Positions 1-6,247 are shown, numbered from the stretch's first letter. The stretch is DNA of 7,024 bases from Ruminococcaceae bacterium UBA5397 (GCA_002411615.1 DHOF01000052.1:21064-28087), one strand, 5' to 3'. Numbers and translations are program-made. The notes: a model not told the origin generated them from the letters alone.

Positions 1-510
1 CAATTTGGAAAGAAACGGCATTGCATAATTTTCCATCATGGGAACCAGCTCTGACGGAGGACCGGGCAGCATTACGACCACTTTTCCGTCTTTGGTGGTA
101 AATGCACAACCGGGAGCGGTACCGTGATCGTTTTGGAGAACGGTGCAGTCTTCCGGCAGCATGACCTGTTTTAGCTGGTTAGGGCCGCAGTCCCGGCCTT
201 TAAAATATTCTTTGAGGCGTTCGAGACTCTTTTTATCCTGTACGAGGTGACGCCCCGCGAGACGTGCGCAGGTTTCTTTTGTTAAATCATCTCCGGTGGG
301 GCCAAGGCCGCCGGTGGTGACGATTAAATCTGCGCGGGAAAAAGAATCGGTGAGTGCGGTGGTAAGCCTTTCGGAGTTATCACCGACAATACTGGAATGT
401 TGTACATCAATGCCAAGAGCAGCCAGACTGCGTGCTACATAAGCAGTGTCGGAGTTGATCACCTGACCGAGAAGAAGTTCTGTGCCGACCGAAATAATTT
501 CAGCTTTCAT
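1..510 (-). CDS. cinA: CinA-family protein, N-terminal part (3' end outside window)
   Basis: This is the first 170 codons of a protein whose family is usually about 400 residues. It begins MKAEIISVGTELLLGQVINS, the typical start of the CinA molybdopterin-binding-like (MoCF) domain. Further family motifs follow: TTGGLGPTGDDLT near residues 69-81 and LPGPPSEL near residue 155. CinA proteins of this type are linked to nucleotide salvage (ADP-ribose pyrophosphatase activity from this N-terminal domain, NMN deamidase activity from a C-terminal domain) and, in naturally competent bacteria, to competence or DNA damage. The C-terminal domain is not in the window, so the NMN deamidase role cannot be judged. 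The ATG at 508-510 is preceded by AGGAGG (523-528, minus strand) at a slightly long spacing of 12 nt. The gene lies 62 nt behind thiI on the same strand, with no obvious promoter of its own, so it is probably the third gene of the desulfurase-thiI operon. Confidence 0.95.
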   Translation of the reverse strand, partial: MKAEIISVGTELLLGQVINSDTAYVARSLAALGIDVQHSSIVGDNSERLTTALTDSFSRADLIVTTGGLGPTGDDLTKETCARLAGRHLVQDKKSLERLKEYFKGRDCGPNQLKQVMLPEDCTVLQNDHGTAPGCAFTTKDGKVVVMLPGPPSELVPMMENYAMPFLSKL

Positions 511-540
511 AGTAAAGAGATCCCTCCTAATTTTTAATAA

Positions 541-558
541 CGGCCGATTTTACGGCCG
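541..558 (-). other. Short GC-only hairpin between thiI and cinA
   Basis: CGGCCG is repeated at 541-546 and 553-558 around a 6-nt loop. Because the hexamer is its own reverse complement, the two copies form a 6-bp, all-GC stem. Read on the minus strand, the stem comes 15 nt after the thiI stop and is followed by TTATTAAAAATT and then the cinA ribosome site. The downstream T-run is broken, so this would be a weak or partial terminator. It could equally be an RNA-processing or mRNA-stabilising stem that sets the cinA:thiI ratio. The structure is seen directly; the function is inference. Confidence 0.45.
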
Positions 559-572
559 AAAGAATCAAGATT

Positions 573-1745
573 CTAAACGGGAATCCGGCGAACGGTTGCG
601 TTTTGTACACATTCGTCGAGAAGTGCTTCTACGGGGAGTACGGATTCTGCCTCTAAAACATCTTTCAGATTTGGGCGAGTGCGGGGATGCTTTGGGGTAA
701 AGACAGTGCAGCAATCTTCAAAGGGCTCAATAGAAGTTTCAAAAGTACCGATTTTTTGAGCCATTGCAACGATATCCCGCTTGTCGTCCCCGATCAGAGG
801 ACGGAAAACAGGCATGGAACAAGCTTCGTCGGTGCAGCAGATTGCCTGCAGAGTCTGACTTGCCACCTGGCCGAGGCTTTCCCCGGTAATCAGTGCGCGG
901 CAGTCCTCTTTTTGCGCGATTCGTTCTGCGGCCTTCATCATAAAGCGGCGCATCAGAATGGTAAAATATTCTTCGGGGCAATGGTCGCGGATCGCTTCTT
1001 GAATATGAGTAAACGGTACGGTAAACATATAAATTCTACCGGCGTAAGCGCTCACTTCGGTGAGCAGATCGACTACCTTTTGTTCAGCACGTTCACTCGT
1101 ATAGGGCGGACTTGCAAAATGTACGGCAGAGAGTTCCAACCCACGGCGTGCCATCATCCATGCGGCAACCGGACTGTCAATTCCGCCGCTGATCAGAATC
1201 GCAGCTTTTCCGCCGGTGCCCACGGGAATTCCGCCCGCCCCGCGCAGCGGTTCACCGTGGATATAAGCTGCAAAATCACGTACTTCCACGCGCACGATTA
1301 GATCAGGATTGTGAACATCAACCGAAAGATTCGGAAACTTTTCCAGTAGATAAGCACCGGTCTCAGCACTGATCTGGGGAGAATTGAGCGGGAATTTTTT
1401 ATCGCTGCGCTTTGCTTCCACCTTAAACGTTTTGGCGGAAAGTAACTGATATTTCAGATATTCCGCGCAGGCAGGCAGAATTTTTTCCATGCTCTTTTCG
1501 GTAACGCAGGCTCTCGAGTAGGTGGCAATACCGAAAATCTTTCCGATTCGTTCGGAGGCTTCGTCCATATCGCAGTCGTCGGAAAGCGGAGTCACCGTAA
1601 TGGTAGACTGCAGCGAACGTATTTCAAATTTTCCGGCGGGCGCAATTCTTCTGCGAATATTTTTGAGCAGAGTTTGTTCAAAGGTTTGGCGGTTGAGTCC
1701 TTTTAATACCAATTCGCCTAGTTTAATCAGAATAATTTCTTTCAT
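573..1745 (-). CDS. thiI: tRNA 4-thiouridine sulfurtransferase ThiI, rhodanese-less form
   Basis: A 390-residue ThiI. It uses ATP to adenylate U8 of tRNA and replaces the oxygen with sulfur, giving s4U, a near-UV sensor; in many bacteria it also feeds sulfur to thiamine thiazole. The order is a ferredoxin-like N-terminal region, a THUMP domain (about residues 60-165) and a PP-loop ATPase domain starting with ISGGIDSP (SGGIDS at 186-191). Later conserved blocks include HFASPPYTSERA (209-220), GESLGQVASQT (288-298) and PFEDCCTVFTPKHP (341-354), where C345 or C346 corresponds by position to the catalytic-domain cysteine of E. coli ThiI. The protein ends soon after the PP-loop domain, so the C-terminal rhodanese domain of the enterobacterial enzyme is absent, as in Bacillus ThiI. 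It lies 45 nt behind a cysteine desulfurase, which fits direct persulfide transfer. The ATG at 1743-1745 has only a weak ribosome site (GGA about 10-12 nt upstream). The stop is TAG. Confidence 0.97.
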   Translation of the reverse strand: MKEIILIKLGELVLKGLNRQTFEQTLLKNIRRRIAPAGKFEIRSLQSTITVTPLSDDCDMDEASERIGKIFGIATYSRACVTEKSMEKILPACAEYLKYQLLSAKTFKVEAKRSDKKFPLNSPQISAETGAYLLEKFPNLSVDVHNPDLIVRVEVRDFAAYIHGEPLRGAGGIPVGTGGKAAILISGGIDSPVAAWMMARRGLELSAVHFASPPYTSERAEQKVVDLLTEVSAYAGRIYMFTVPFTHIQEAIRDHCPEEYFTILMRRFMMKAAERIAQKEDCRALITGESLGQVASQTLQAICCTDEACSMPVFRPLIGDDKRDIVAMAQKIGTFETSIEPFEDCCTVFTPKHPRTRPNLKDVLEAESVLPVEALLDECVQNATVRRIPV

Positions 1746-1790
1746 GATAAGAATCCGTTTCTATGTTTATTTTGAATTAATTGAGAAATT

Positions 1791-2924
1791 TTATACATGC
1801 TGAAGGGAACGAATTCCTTCCTTTATGGCGTCGCAGAAGGCGAGAACGTCCTCTTCCGTGTTATAGCGGGAAAAGCTGACTCGCAGAGCAGAATCGATCC
1901 GTTCGCTTGAAAGTTTCATGGCAGAAAGGACGGGACTCTTCTTTCCTTTGGAGCATGCAGAGCCGGAGCTGACATAAATATTTTTCGAAGAAAGAAAATG
2001 CAGCATGGTTTCTGCACGAATTCCAAGAACAGAAAGATTGCACACAAAGGGAAGTGCATCCGTTGGACTGTTGCGGACGACTCCCGGAACAGAAGCCAGT
2101 GTCTCAAAAAGAAGATCAGAAAGAGCCTGTGCCTTTTTACGGGAGACAAGAGGACTCGGTAAAACGGAGCAGGCAGTGCCGAAAGCACCGATGAGGGGCA
2201 TCGCCTCTGTACCGGGACGAAGATTTCTTTCCTGTCCGCCGCCGAAGGTATGGGGACGGATTGTAATGCCTTTTTTCAGATAAAGAGCGCCGACCCCTTT
2301 TGGCCCGTGAATTTTATGGGCACTGATGGATAAAAGATCAATCCCTAAATGCTTTGGAGAAAGCGGAAGTTTGCCAAATGCCTGTACCGCATCTACATGA
2401 AGCAGCGCAGGCGCACCCGAAGATTCAATTGCCATATGGGCAGCTTCAATCGGGAGAATCGTTCCAACTTCATTATTGACTGCCATCATGCTGACAAGAA
2501 TGGTATCCGGGTTGACAGCTTCAAAGACTTGTTCCGGAGAGATGTGACCTTCTTTGTCCGGCATGAGATAGAGGACTTCAAAGCCTTCTTCCTCAAGCGA
2601 ATGTAACGTATTAAGCACAGCCGGGTGCTCGATTGCGGTAGAAACAATGCGTTTTCCACGCTTCTTTCGGGCGTGTGTCGCCCCAAAAAGCGCAAGGTTG
2701 TCCGCTTCGGTTCCGCCGGATGTAAAAATAATTTCATCCGGTTGGGCACTCAACACTTTTGCGACCTGTTCGCGCGCAAGGCGTAGAGCTTTTTCTGCCT
2801 CAAAGCCCATTTTGTGCAGAGAAGAGGGATTTCCGTAAGTTTCTGTCATGAGGGAAAATGCTGTTTTAGCGGCTTCTTCGCAAACCTTTGTGGTAGCCGA
2901 ATTATCAAGATAAATCTCCTGCAA
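1791..2924 (-). CDS. Cysteine desulfurase, NifS/IscS class (probable ThiI partner)
   Basis: A 377-residue PLP enzyme that converts cysteine to alanine and keeps the sulfur as a protein persulfide. Visible landmarks are the N-terminal YLDNSATT (5-12), TSGGTEADN (68-76), the PLP-stacking H100 in IEHPAV, D178 and Q181 in HVDAVQ, the Schiff-base lysine K204 in SAHKIHGPKG, the R-rich GGGQERNLRPGTE segment (228-240), the persulfide cysteine C324 in SSGSACSKG, and LRVSFSRYNTEED near 347-359. All catalytic residues are present and the length is normal. The start is a TTG at 2922-2924, chosen because AGGAGG (2931-2936) lies 6 nt upstream and no ATG is near. It is the first gene of the operon and precedes thiI. 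In Bacillus subtilis the desulfurase beside thiI (NifZ) is dedicated to 4-thiouridine synthesis. No iscU, iscR or other Fe-S assembly gene is visible here, so a tRNA-thiolation role is favoured by inference, but supply to Fe-S clusters cannot be excluded. Confidence 0.95.
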   Translation of the reverse strand: MQEIYLDNSATTKVCEEAAKTAFSLMTETYGNPSSLHKMGFEAEKALRLAREQVAKVLSAQPDEIIFTSGGTEADNLALFGATHARKKRGKRIVSTAIEHPAVLNTLHSLEEEGFEVLYLMPDKEGHISPEQVFEAVNPDTILVSMMAVNNEVGTILPIEAAHMAIESSGAPALLHVDAVQAFGKLPLSPKHLGIDLLSISAHKIHGPKGVGALYLKKGITIRPHTFGGGQERNLRPGTEAMPLIGAFGTACSVLPSPLVSRKKAQALSDLLFETLASVPGVVRNSPTDALPFVCNLSVLGIRAETMLHFLSSKNIYVSSGSACSKGKKSPVLSAMKLSSERIDSALRVSFSRYNTEEDVLAFCDAIKEGIRSLQHV

Positions 2925-2930
2925 GATGAT

Positions 2931-2936
2931 CCTCCT
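2931..2936 (-). promoter_or_regulatory. Ribosome binding site fixing the TTG start of the cysteine desulfurase
   Basis: AGGAGG on the minus strand, a perfect match to the anti-Shine-Dalgarno core, lies 6 nt before the TTG at 2922-2924. The start matches where the family N-terminus (YLDNSATT) begins, so the TTG is well supported. Confidence 0.85.
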
Positions 2937-2959
2937 GTTTTGTATATGATTGAATTTTT

Positions 2960-2988
2960 ATTATACACCCACAAAAGTTTGGAAGCAA
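2960..2988 (-). promoter_or_regulatory. Sigma-A-type promoter of the desulfurase-thiI-cinA operon
   Basis: On the minus strand a TTGCTT -35 box (2983-2988) and a perfect TATAAT -10 box (2960-2965) are separated by 17 nt. Transcription would start near 2953, giving a leader of about 30 nt before the TTG start. No clear operator or riboswitch is visible between the promoter and the gene. Confidence 0.8.
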
Positions 2989-3110
2989 CTGAATCAAAGA
3001 GAATCAATCGGCTGCTTTTTGCCGGCGGCGCGCCAGCCAAGAAGCAAAGAATGCACGGATACAGATCAAGTCATTTATTTGCAGAGTTTCGAATTTCATA
3101 CAGGTAAAAT

Positions 3111-3157
3111 AAAAAAGGATCGACTTTCCAACAAAAATTTGAACGGAAAGTCGATCC
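3111..3157 (-). terminator. Strong intrinsic terminator of the MGDG-type glycosyltransferase gene
   Basis: A perfect 13-bp inverted repeat (3117-3129 with 3145-3157) closes a 15-nt loop. Read on the minus strand, the stem is followed at once by TTTTTT (3116-3111) and then ATTTT, the classical rho-independent layout. It lies 47 nt past the stop of the glycosyltransferase gene and upstream of the desulfurase promoter, so the two minus-strand units are insulated. In the plus direction the tail is CCTTTGTTTT, which is much weaker. Confidence 0.9.
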
Positions 3158-3204
3158 CCTTTGTTTTCATGGAATGATTTTGGACAAAGCAGCATAAAAC
3201 TCGG

Positions 3205-4392
3205 TTAGGTGGGATTATTGAGAGACTTGAGCCGTTCCTGCGGAGAGGGAACGGCTGCATAAGGGCCGGTGTGATAAACCTTCATAAGGTCTTCCATGAG
3301 TGAAAAGATCTGCTTTTTGGAATCTGTCTTATCAAATTCTTCGCAGGAAGCGCGCATCTTTTTCAGTTCTTCTTCATTGCTCAAAAGGTCCGAGATAATC
3401 GCTGCACAGTCTTTTCCACTGCCCAGTTCCACCGCCATGTTATGGTTCAAAAGAAAATCGGTATTGTCTTCTTCCTGACCGGGAATTGCGTCAAACACAG
3501 CCAGCGGAATTCCGCAGGCAAGCGCTTCGCTGACGGTCAGACCACCTGGCTTTGTGACCAAAAGATCCGAAGCGTGCATATAAGATTCCACTTCATCTGT
3601 AAAGTAGATGAGCTTTGTCGACTTTTTGCTGTGAGGAACGGCTTTTTCTTTAAACATTTCATAGAGTCTTTCATTTTTGCCGGTAATCACAACCATTTGA
3701 AAATCCTGCGGCAGAGCAGTGATTCGTTCATAGATCCGCAGAACGCGCGTCACGCCGAAAGAGCCTGCCATAATCAGAATCGTAGGCTTGTCCGGATCAA
3801 GCCCCAGACGAATACGAACAGAGCGGCGATCTTCTTTTTTAAAGAAGGCATCCCCTACTGGAATCCCAAAAGGATGGACTAATACCCGCGGAACCCCCAT
3901 TGTTTCCATTTCGTCAATCATATCTGCGGTGCTGACAACATAGGCATCTACATTGGAGGCAATCCATGCCATGTGCGGGCCGTAGTCCGTCATCAGGCAG
4001 ATAAGCGGGACTTTCAGGACACCCTCTCGTTTCAGATTGGAAATCATTTCGGTTGCAAAAGGATAGGTGCTTAAAATCACATCGGGATTTTCCTTTTCTA
4101 ATAGAGGAATCAGCTTTTGCGCCGCACTGTGATTAATACGGACCATCAGGCTGTTGAGGGGGGTATCTTTATTTGTTGCTTTATAGAGAGAGCCAAAAAA
4201 CTTTGGCGCGTTTTTGGCGATCAGCTTGTAGCCGTCACAGCAGGTCCAGTCCAGCGCTGCACTGACATTTTTTAGTGCATCTGCAACCAAAACTTCAGCG
4301 TTTGGTACATTCTGCTTGATATAATCTTCTACTGCATGAGCTGCACGTAAATGTCCACCGCCTGCCGCGGCAGAGAGAATCATAATTTTCAA
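3205..4392 (-). CDS. MGDG synthase-family glycosyltransferase (UgtP-like, diacylglycerol glycosyltransferase type)
   Basis: A 395-residue GT-B enzyme of family GT28. The N-terminal half matches the MGDG_synth type: MKIMILSAAAGGGHLRAA with the glycine-rich GGGH at 11-14, ILSTYPFAT (106-114), and LMTDYGPHMAW (133-143), the acceptor-side region. The C-terminal half is the sugar-nucleotide domain, with MAGSFG (208-213), VVITGKN (234-240), a TKPGG motif (280-284), E289 in VSEAL, and PGQEEDN (304-310). Relatives move glucose or galactose from UDP-sugar to diacylglycerol on the inner membrane face, making glycolipids and the lipoteichoic-acid anchor. Some paralogues act on other lipids, so the acceptor is not fixed by sequence. 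No signal peptide or membrane span is seen, as expected for a peripheral enzyme. The start is a TTG at 4390-4392. An ATG four codons in (4381-4383) is too far from the ribosome site. The gene has its own promoter and terminator and is divergent from the VanW gene. Confidence 0.9.
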   Translation of the reverse strand: MKIMILSAAAGGGHLRAAHAVEDYIKQNVPNAEVLVADALKNVSAALDWTCCDGYKLIAKNAPKFFGSLYKATNKDTPLNSLMVRINHSAAQKLIPLLEKENPDVILSTYPFATEMISNLKREGVLKVPLICLMTDYGPHMAWIASNVDAYVVSTADMIDEMETMGVPRVLVHPFGIPVGDAFFKKEDRRSVRIRLGLDPDKPTILIMAGSFGVTRVLRIYERITALPQDFQMVVITGKNERLYEMFKEKAVPHSKKSTKLIYFTDEVESYMHASDLLVTKPGGLTVSEALACGIPLAVFDAIPGQEEDNTDFLLNHNMAVELGSGKDCAAIISDLLSNEEELKKMRASCEEFDKTDSKKQIFSLMEDLMKVYHTGPYAAVPSPQERLKSLNNPT

Positions 4393-4399
4393 ATCATCA

Positions 4400-4406
4400 C
4401 TCCTTT
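4400..4406 (-). promoter_or_regulatory. Ribosome binding site fixing the TTG start of the glycosyltransferase
   Basis: AAAGGAG on the minus strand lies 7 nt before the TTG at 4390-4392. The in-frame ATG at 4381-4383 would have a spacing of 16 nt, so TTG is the better start. It also keeps the family-typical KIMILSAAAGGGH opening whole. Confidence 0.8.
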
Positions 4407-4421
4407 AAAATATTCATAGAA

Positions 4422-4450
4422 ATTATAGCATAAACTTTCTGTTTTTTCTA
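4422..4450 (-). promoter_or_regulatory. Extended -10 promoter of the glycosyltransferase gene
   Basis: On the minus strand TATAAT (4422-4427) is preceded by TGC (4428-4430), an extended -10 element. The -35 position 17 nt upstream holds TAGAAA (4445-4450), only a 4/6 match to consensus, which the extended -10 could offset. The expected start near 4415 gives a short leader with no visible structure. Confidence 0.7.
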
Positions 4451-4489
4451 CATGGCGTTTTTGCTAAAAAGGCACTTGTTTGCAAAGCT

Positions 4490-4517
4490 GTAACTTTACA
4501 CGCAATCCCAAAGTTAC
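4490..4517. promoter_or_regulatory. Dyad overlapping the vanW promoter, candidate operator
   Basis: GTAACTTT (4490-4497) and AAAGTTAC (4510-4517) are perfect reverse complements separated by 12 nt. The left arm covers part of the -35 box (4495-4500) and the right arm ends at the base before the -10 box. A bound dimer would therefore sit on the promoter and probably repress it. It lies about 40 nt upstream of the -35 region of the divergent glycosyltransferase promoter and could affect both genes. The repeat is seen directly; the operator role is inference and no regulator gene is in the window. Confidence 0.45.
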
Positions 4518-4523
4518 TATAAT
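4495..4523 (+). promoter_or_regulatory. Sigma-A-type promoter of the VanW-family gene
   Basis: TTTACA (4495-4500) and a perfect TATAAT (4518-4523) are separated by exactly 17 nt. Transcription would begin near 4530, giving a leader of about 70 nt that contains the paired hairpin sequences before the ATG at 4601. Confidence 0.8.
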
Positions 4524-4558
4524 GAAAAAAGAAGAAAATTGGAATAAAATGTGTTTTT

Positions 4559-4594
4559 AGGGGGATTCTTCAGGATTCCCCTTTATAGGGGGAT
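4559..4594 (+). promoter_or_regulatory. Leader with two mutually exclusive hairpins, one hiding the vanW ribosome site
   Basis: Hairpin A pairs 4559-4568 with 4573-4582: 10 bp, two of them G-U, around a UUCA tetraloop. Hairpin B pairs 4575-4582 with 4587-4594: 8 bp, one of them G-U, around a UUAU loop. Both use the same C-rich strand, because AGGGGGAT occurs twice, at 4559-4566 and 4587-4594. The second copy is the ribosome site of the VanW gene. Hairpin A leaves it free and hairpin B covers it. The pairings are read from the sequence; a regulatory switch is inference. The run after hairpin A is UUAUAG, too poor in U for a convincing terminator. Confidence 0.45.
4587..4592 (+). promoter_or_regulatory. 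Ribosome binding site of the VanW gene
   Basis: AGGGGG pairs with the anti-Shine-Dalgarno CCUCCU if one G-U wobble is allowed, and it lies 8 nt before the ATG at 4601. The alternative in-frame ATGs at 4634 and 4637 have no comparable site upstream, which supports 4601 as the start. Confidence 0.7.
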
Positions 4595-4600
4595 ATATAT

Positions 4601-6130
4601 ATGCAGCATTGCCAGTCTGAACCTGTAAGAAACATGATGAAGTCCAACAGACATAAAAAAAAGGTTATTTTTATCTGTTTAGCTTCTGTGATTGGCGCTT
4701 TGGTTATCGTTGGGGTCATTGTGTTTACTTTGATTCGACAGGGGAAGCTTTCAAATCCATGGAGAAGTGCGAATACTTTTGCAAATGGGGTGACCGTAGA
4801 CGGAATTGATTTAAGCGGCAAGACTATGGAACAGGCAAAAGATGCACTTGCGGATACAGAAAAGCAAAAAACTTCCGGATATCGGTTTGAACTCAAATAC
4901 CAGGATCAAACTTTTACCGTGTCGGACCAAGATTTTAAGGTCACCTGTAATACGGATGAAGTGTTGGGAGAAGCACTCCAAGCGACAACGGCGGAAAATT
5001 TTTCTCTTTCAACGACCGTTGATCAGTCAAGTTTAAAGACTGCATTGGAAAATGCGGTAGCACCTCTTAATAAAGAGGCAAAGGATGCACAGGCAAAATC
5101 ATTTGATTCTTCTTCCGGAAAGGTTACCTGTGATGCGGCGCAAACGGGGGTACAGGTAGAGAATGACCAAATGCTTCAAGATGTTCAGAAAATCTTGGAT
5201 GAGGGAAATAAAACCGGCAGCGTGACTCTTACAGTGAAAACCGTAGAGCCGCAGGTTACAGCGGATGATATTCAGAAAAACACGGTGAAATTGGGAACTT
5301 TCAGCACGGTTTCCACAAATAATGCGAACGGTACGTTTAATATGGCACGCGCTTTGGCGACGGCTAATGGAACAATTATTCAGGCCGGAGGGACGTTTTC
5401 TTTCCTCAATACGGTAGGAGCCTGTGATGAAGCTGCCGGATATAAGTCGGCCGGAGCAATCGTGGATGGGAAAGTAGTAGATTCTTATGGTGGCGGGATC
5501 TGCCAGGCAAGCACGACGATTTATGGCGCTGCGCTGCGCTCAGCGTGCGATATCACTGTTCGCTACAATCATACTTATGCTTCTTCTTATGTGCCTTTGG
5601 GACTGGATGCAACAGTCAGCTGGCCAAGCGCGGATCTGCAGTTTAAAAATCCCACGAAATATCCGATGTTTATAGTAAGCGGCTCTAACGGGAATACGAT
5701 GTTCTGCACGATTTATGGATATAATGATGGAACATGGGATAATATAGAAGTTTCTTCGTGGCAGGCAAGTAAAGATGATAAAGGTGCCATAACAGCAGAT
5801 GCACAGCGGACTTACTATAAGAATGGCGCAAAGGTGCGCTCAGAACAGCTGCCCAGTTCTTATTATTCCAACAAAGAAGCAGCTTCATCCGGTTCTGCAG
5901 GAACAAATAATGATGCCGAAAATAATACGAGCCAGACGGAGCAGCCTTCGGTAGGAACAGCAGGAGCAATTTCGCAAGGTTCGGATAACACCACAGGGCC
6001 TTCTTCTAGTGATACGGGAAACAATACAGGGAGCAGTACAAAACCGCAGCAGGGAGAAATCCCTTCTGTTTCCGGAAGCTCAAAACAGGGAGAAAGTCCT
6101 TCTGTTTCCGGAAGCTCAAAAGCTGCCTAA
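4601..6130 (+). CDS. VanW-family protein with PG_binding_4 domain, membrane-anchored
   Basis: A 509-residue protein with a basic N-terminus (SNRHKKK, 15-21), then one hydrophobic span (about 22-45), so most of it should be extracellular. A PG_binding_4-type region follows at about 60-215, opening with NGVTVDGIDLSGKTMEQAKDA and closing with VTLTVKTVEPQVT. The VanW domain spans about 230-375: ANGTFNMARALATANG, AGGTFSFLNTVG, the signature YGGGICQASTTIY (296-308), RYNHTYASSYVPLGLDATVSW (321-341) and LQFKNPTKYPMFI. The tail (about 425-509) is rich in Ser, Gly, Asn and Thr and ends in a duplicated 12-residue unit, with no LPXTG sorting signal. VanW was named from vanB-type vancomycin resistance clusters, but its biochemistry is unsettled. 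Such proteins are widespread in Clostridia, and no other van gene is present, so resistance should not be assumed. A peptidoglycan-facing role is inferred from the domains. The gene has its own promoter and terminator. Confidence 0.93.
   Translation: MQHCQSEPVRNMMKSNRHKKKVIFICLASVIGALVIVGVIVFTLIRQGKLSNPWRSANTFANGVTVDGIDLSGKTMEQAKDALADTEKQKTSGYRFELKYQDQTFTVSDQDFKVTCNTDEVLGEALQATTAENFSLSTTVDQSSLKTALENAVAPLNKEAKDAQAKSFDSSSGKVTCDAAQTGVQVENDQMLQDVQKILDEGNKTGSVTLTVKTVEPQVTADDIQKNTVKLGTFSTVSTNNANGTFNMARALATANGTIIQAGGTFSFLNTVGACDEAAGYKSAGAIVDGKVVDSYGGGICQASTTIYGAALRSACDITVRYNHTYASSYVPLGLDATVSWPSADLQFKNPTKYPMFIVSGSNGNTMFCTIYGYNDGTWDNIEVSSWQASKDDKGAITADAQRTYYKNGAKVRSEQLPSSYYSNKEAASSGSAGTNNDAENNTSQTEQPSVGTAGAISQGSDNTTGPSSSDTGNNTGSSTKPQQGEIPSVSGSSKQGESPSVSGSSKAA
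6050..6121 (+). repeat. Tandem 36-bp duplication at the 3' end of the VanW gene
   Basis: Two adjacent 36-bp units (6050-6085 and 6086-6121) differ at only two neighbouring bases. They encode QGEIPSVSGSSK and QGESPSVSGSSK, and only AA and the stop codon follow. The near-identity at DNA level, synonymous positions included, points to a recent slippage or unequal-exchange event rather than protein-level selection. Confidence 0.9.
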
Positions 6131-6152
6131 AAATGGTTAAAAAAATATCAAG

Positions 6153-6188
6153 ATGGGCTGAACCGTTATTTTCGGTTCAGCCCATTTT
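6153..6188 (+). terminator. Intrinsic terminator of the VanW gene
   Basis: A perfect 13-bp stem (6153-6165 with 6173-6185) closes a 7-nt loop (6166-6172) and runs into TTTT then AT. It begins 22 nt after the TAA stop. An A-rich stretch upstream of the stem gives some T-run in the minus direction, but no convergent gene is present, so its use is on the plus strand. Confidence 0.88.
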
Positions 6189-6218
6189 ATGGGCAAGAGA
6201 AAAACTTGACTTTTTGGC

Positions 6219-6247
6219 TTGAATTTGAGAAAATAACTAAATATAGT
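6219..6247 (+). promoter_or_regulatory. Probable promoter of the family 2 glycosyltransferase gene
   Basis: TTGAAT (6219-6224) and TATAGT (6242-6247) are 17 nt apart, each one or two changes from consensus, and sit just after the VanW terminator. Transcription would start near 6254, giving a leader of about 50 nt to the GTG at 6306. A TTGACT at 6205-6210 lacks a suitable -10 box. Confidence 0.65.

Noticed and set aside
687..1301. Plus-strand open frame of 204 codons opposite thiI
   Set aside because: It lies wholly antisense to a clear, motif-complete thiI. Its translation resembles no family I know, and it has no supporting ribosome site. It is a shadow frame.
2989..3110. Stretch between the terminator and the desulfurase promoter, with a GC-rich patch near 3021-3040 including GGCGCGCC
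   Set aside because: I checked it for a small RNA, a gene remnant or a regulatory element. There is no promoter pointing into it, no stable hairpin with a T-tail and no convincing peptide. It looks like plain spacer.
3004..3195. Small minus-strand open frame of 63 codons between the glycosyltransferase and the desulfurase
   Set aside because: It runs straight through the strong minus-strand terminator hairpin (3111-3157), has no good ribosome site, and its peptide is not recognisable.
3442..3882. Plus-strand open frame of 146 codons opposite the MGDG-type glycosyltransferase
   Set aside because: It is antisense to a well-supported gene with intact motifs, and no promoter or family match is visible.
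4601..6130. Vancomycin resistance determinant
   Set aside because: VanW-domain proteins are common outside resistance clusters. No vanH, ligase, vanX, vanR or vanS gene is present, so the domain name alone does not support resistance.
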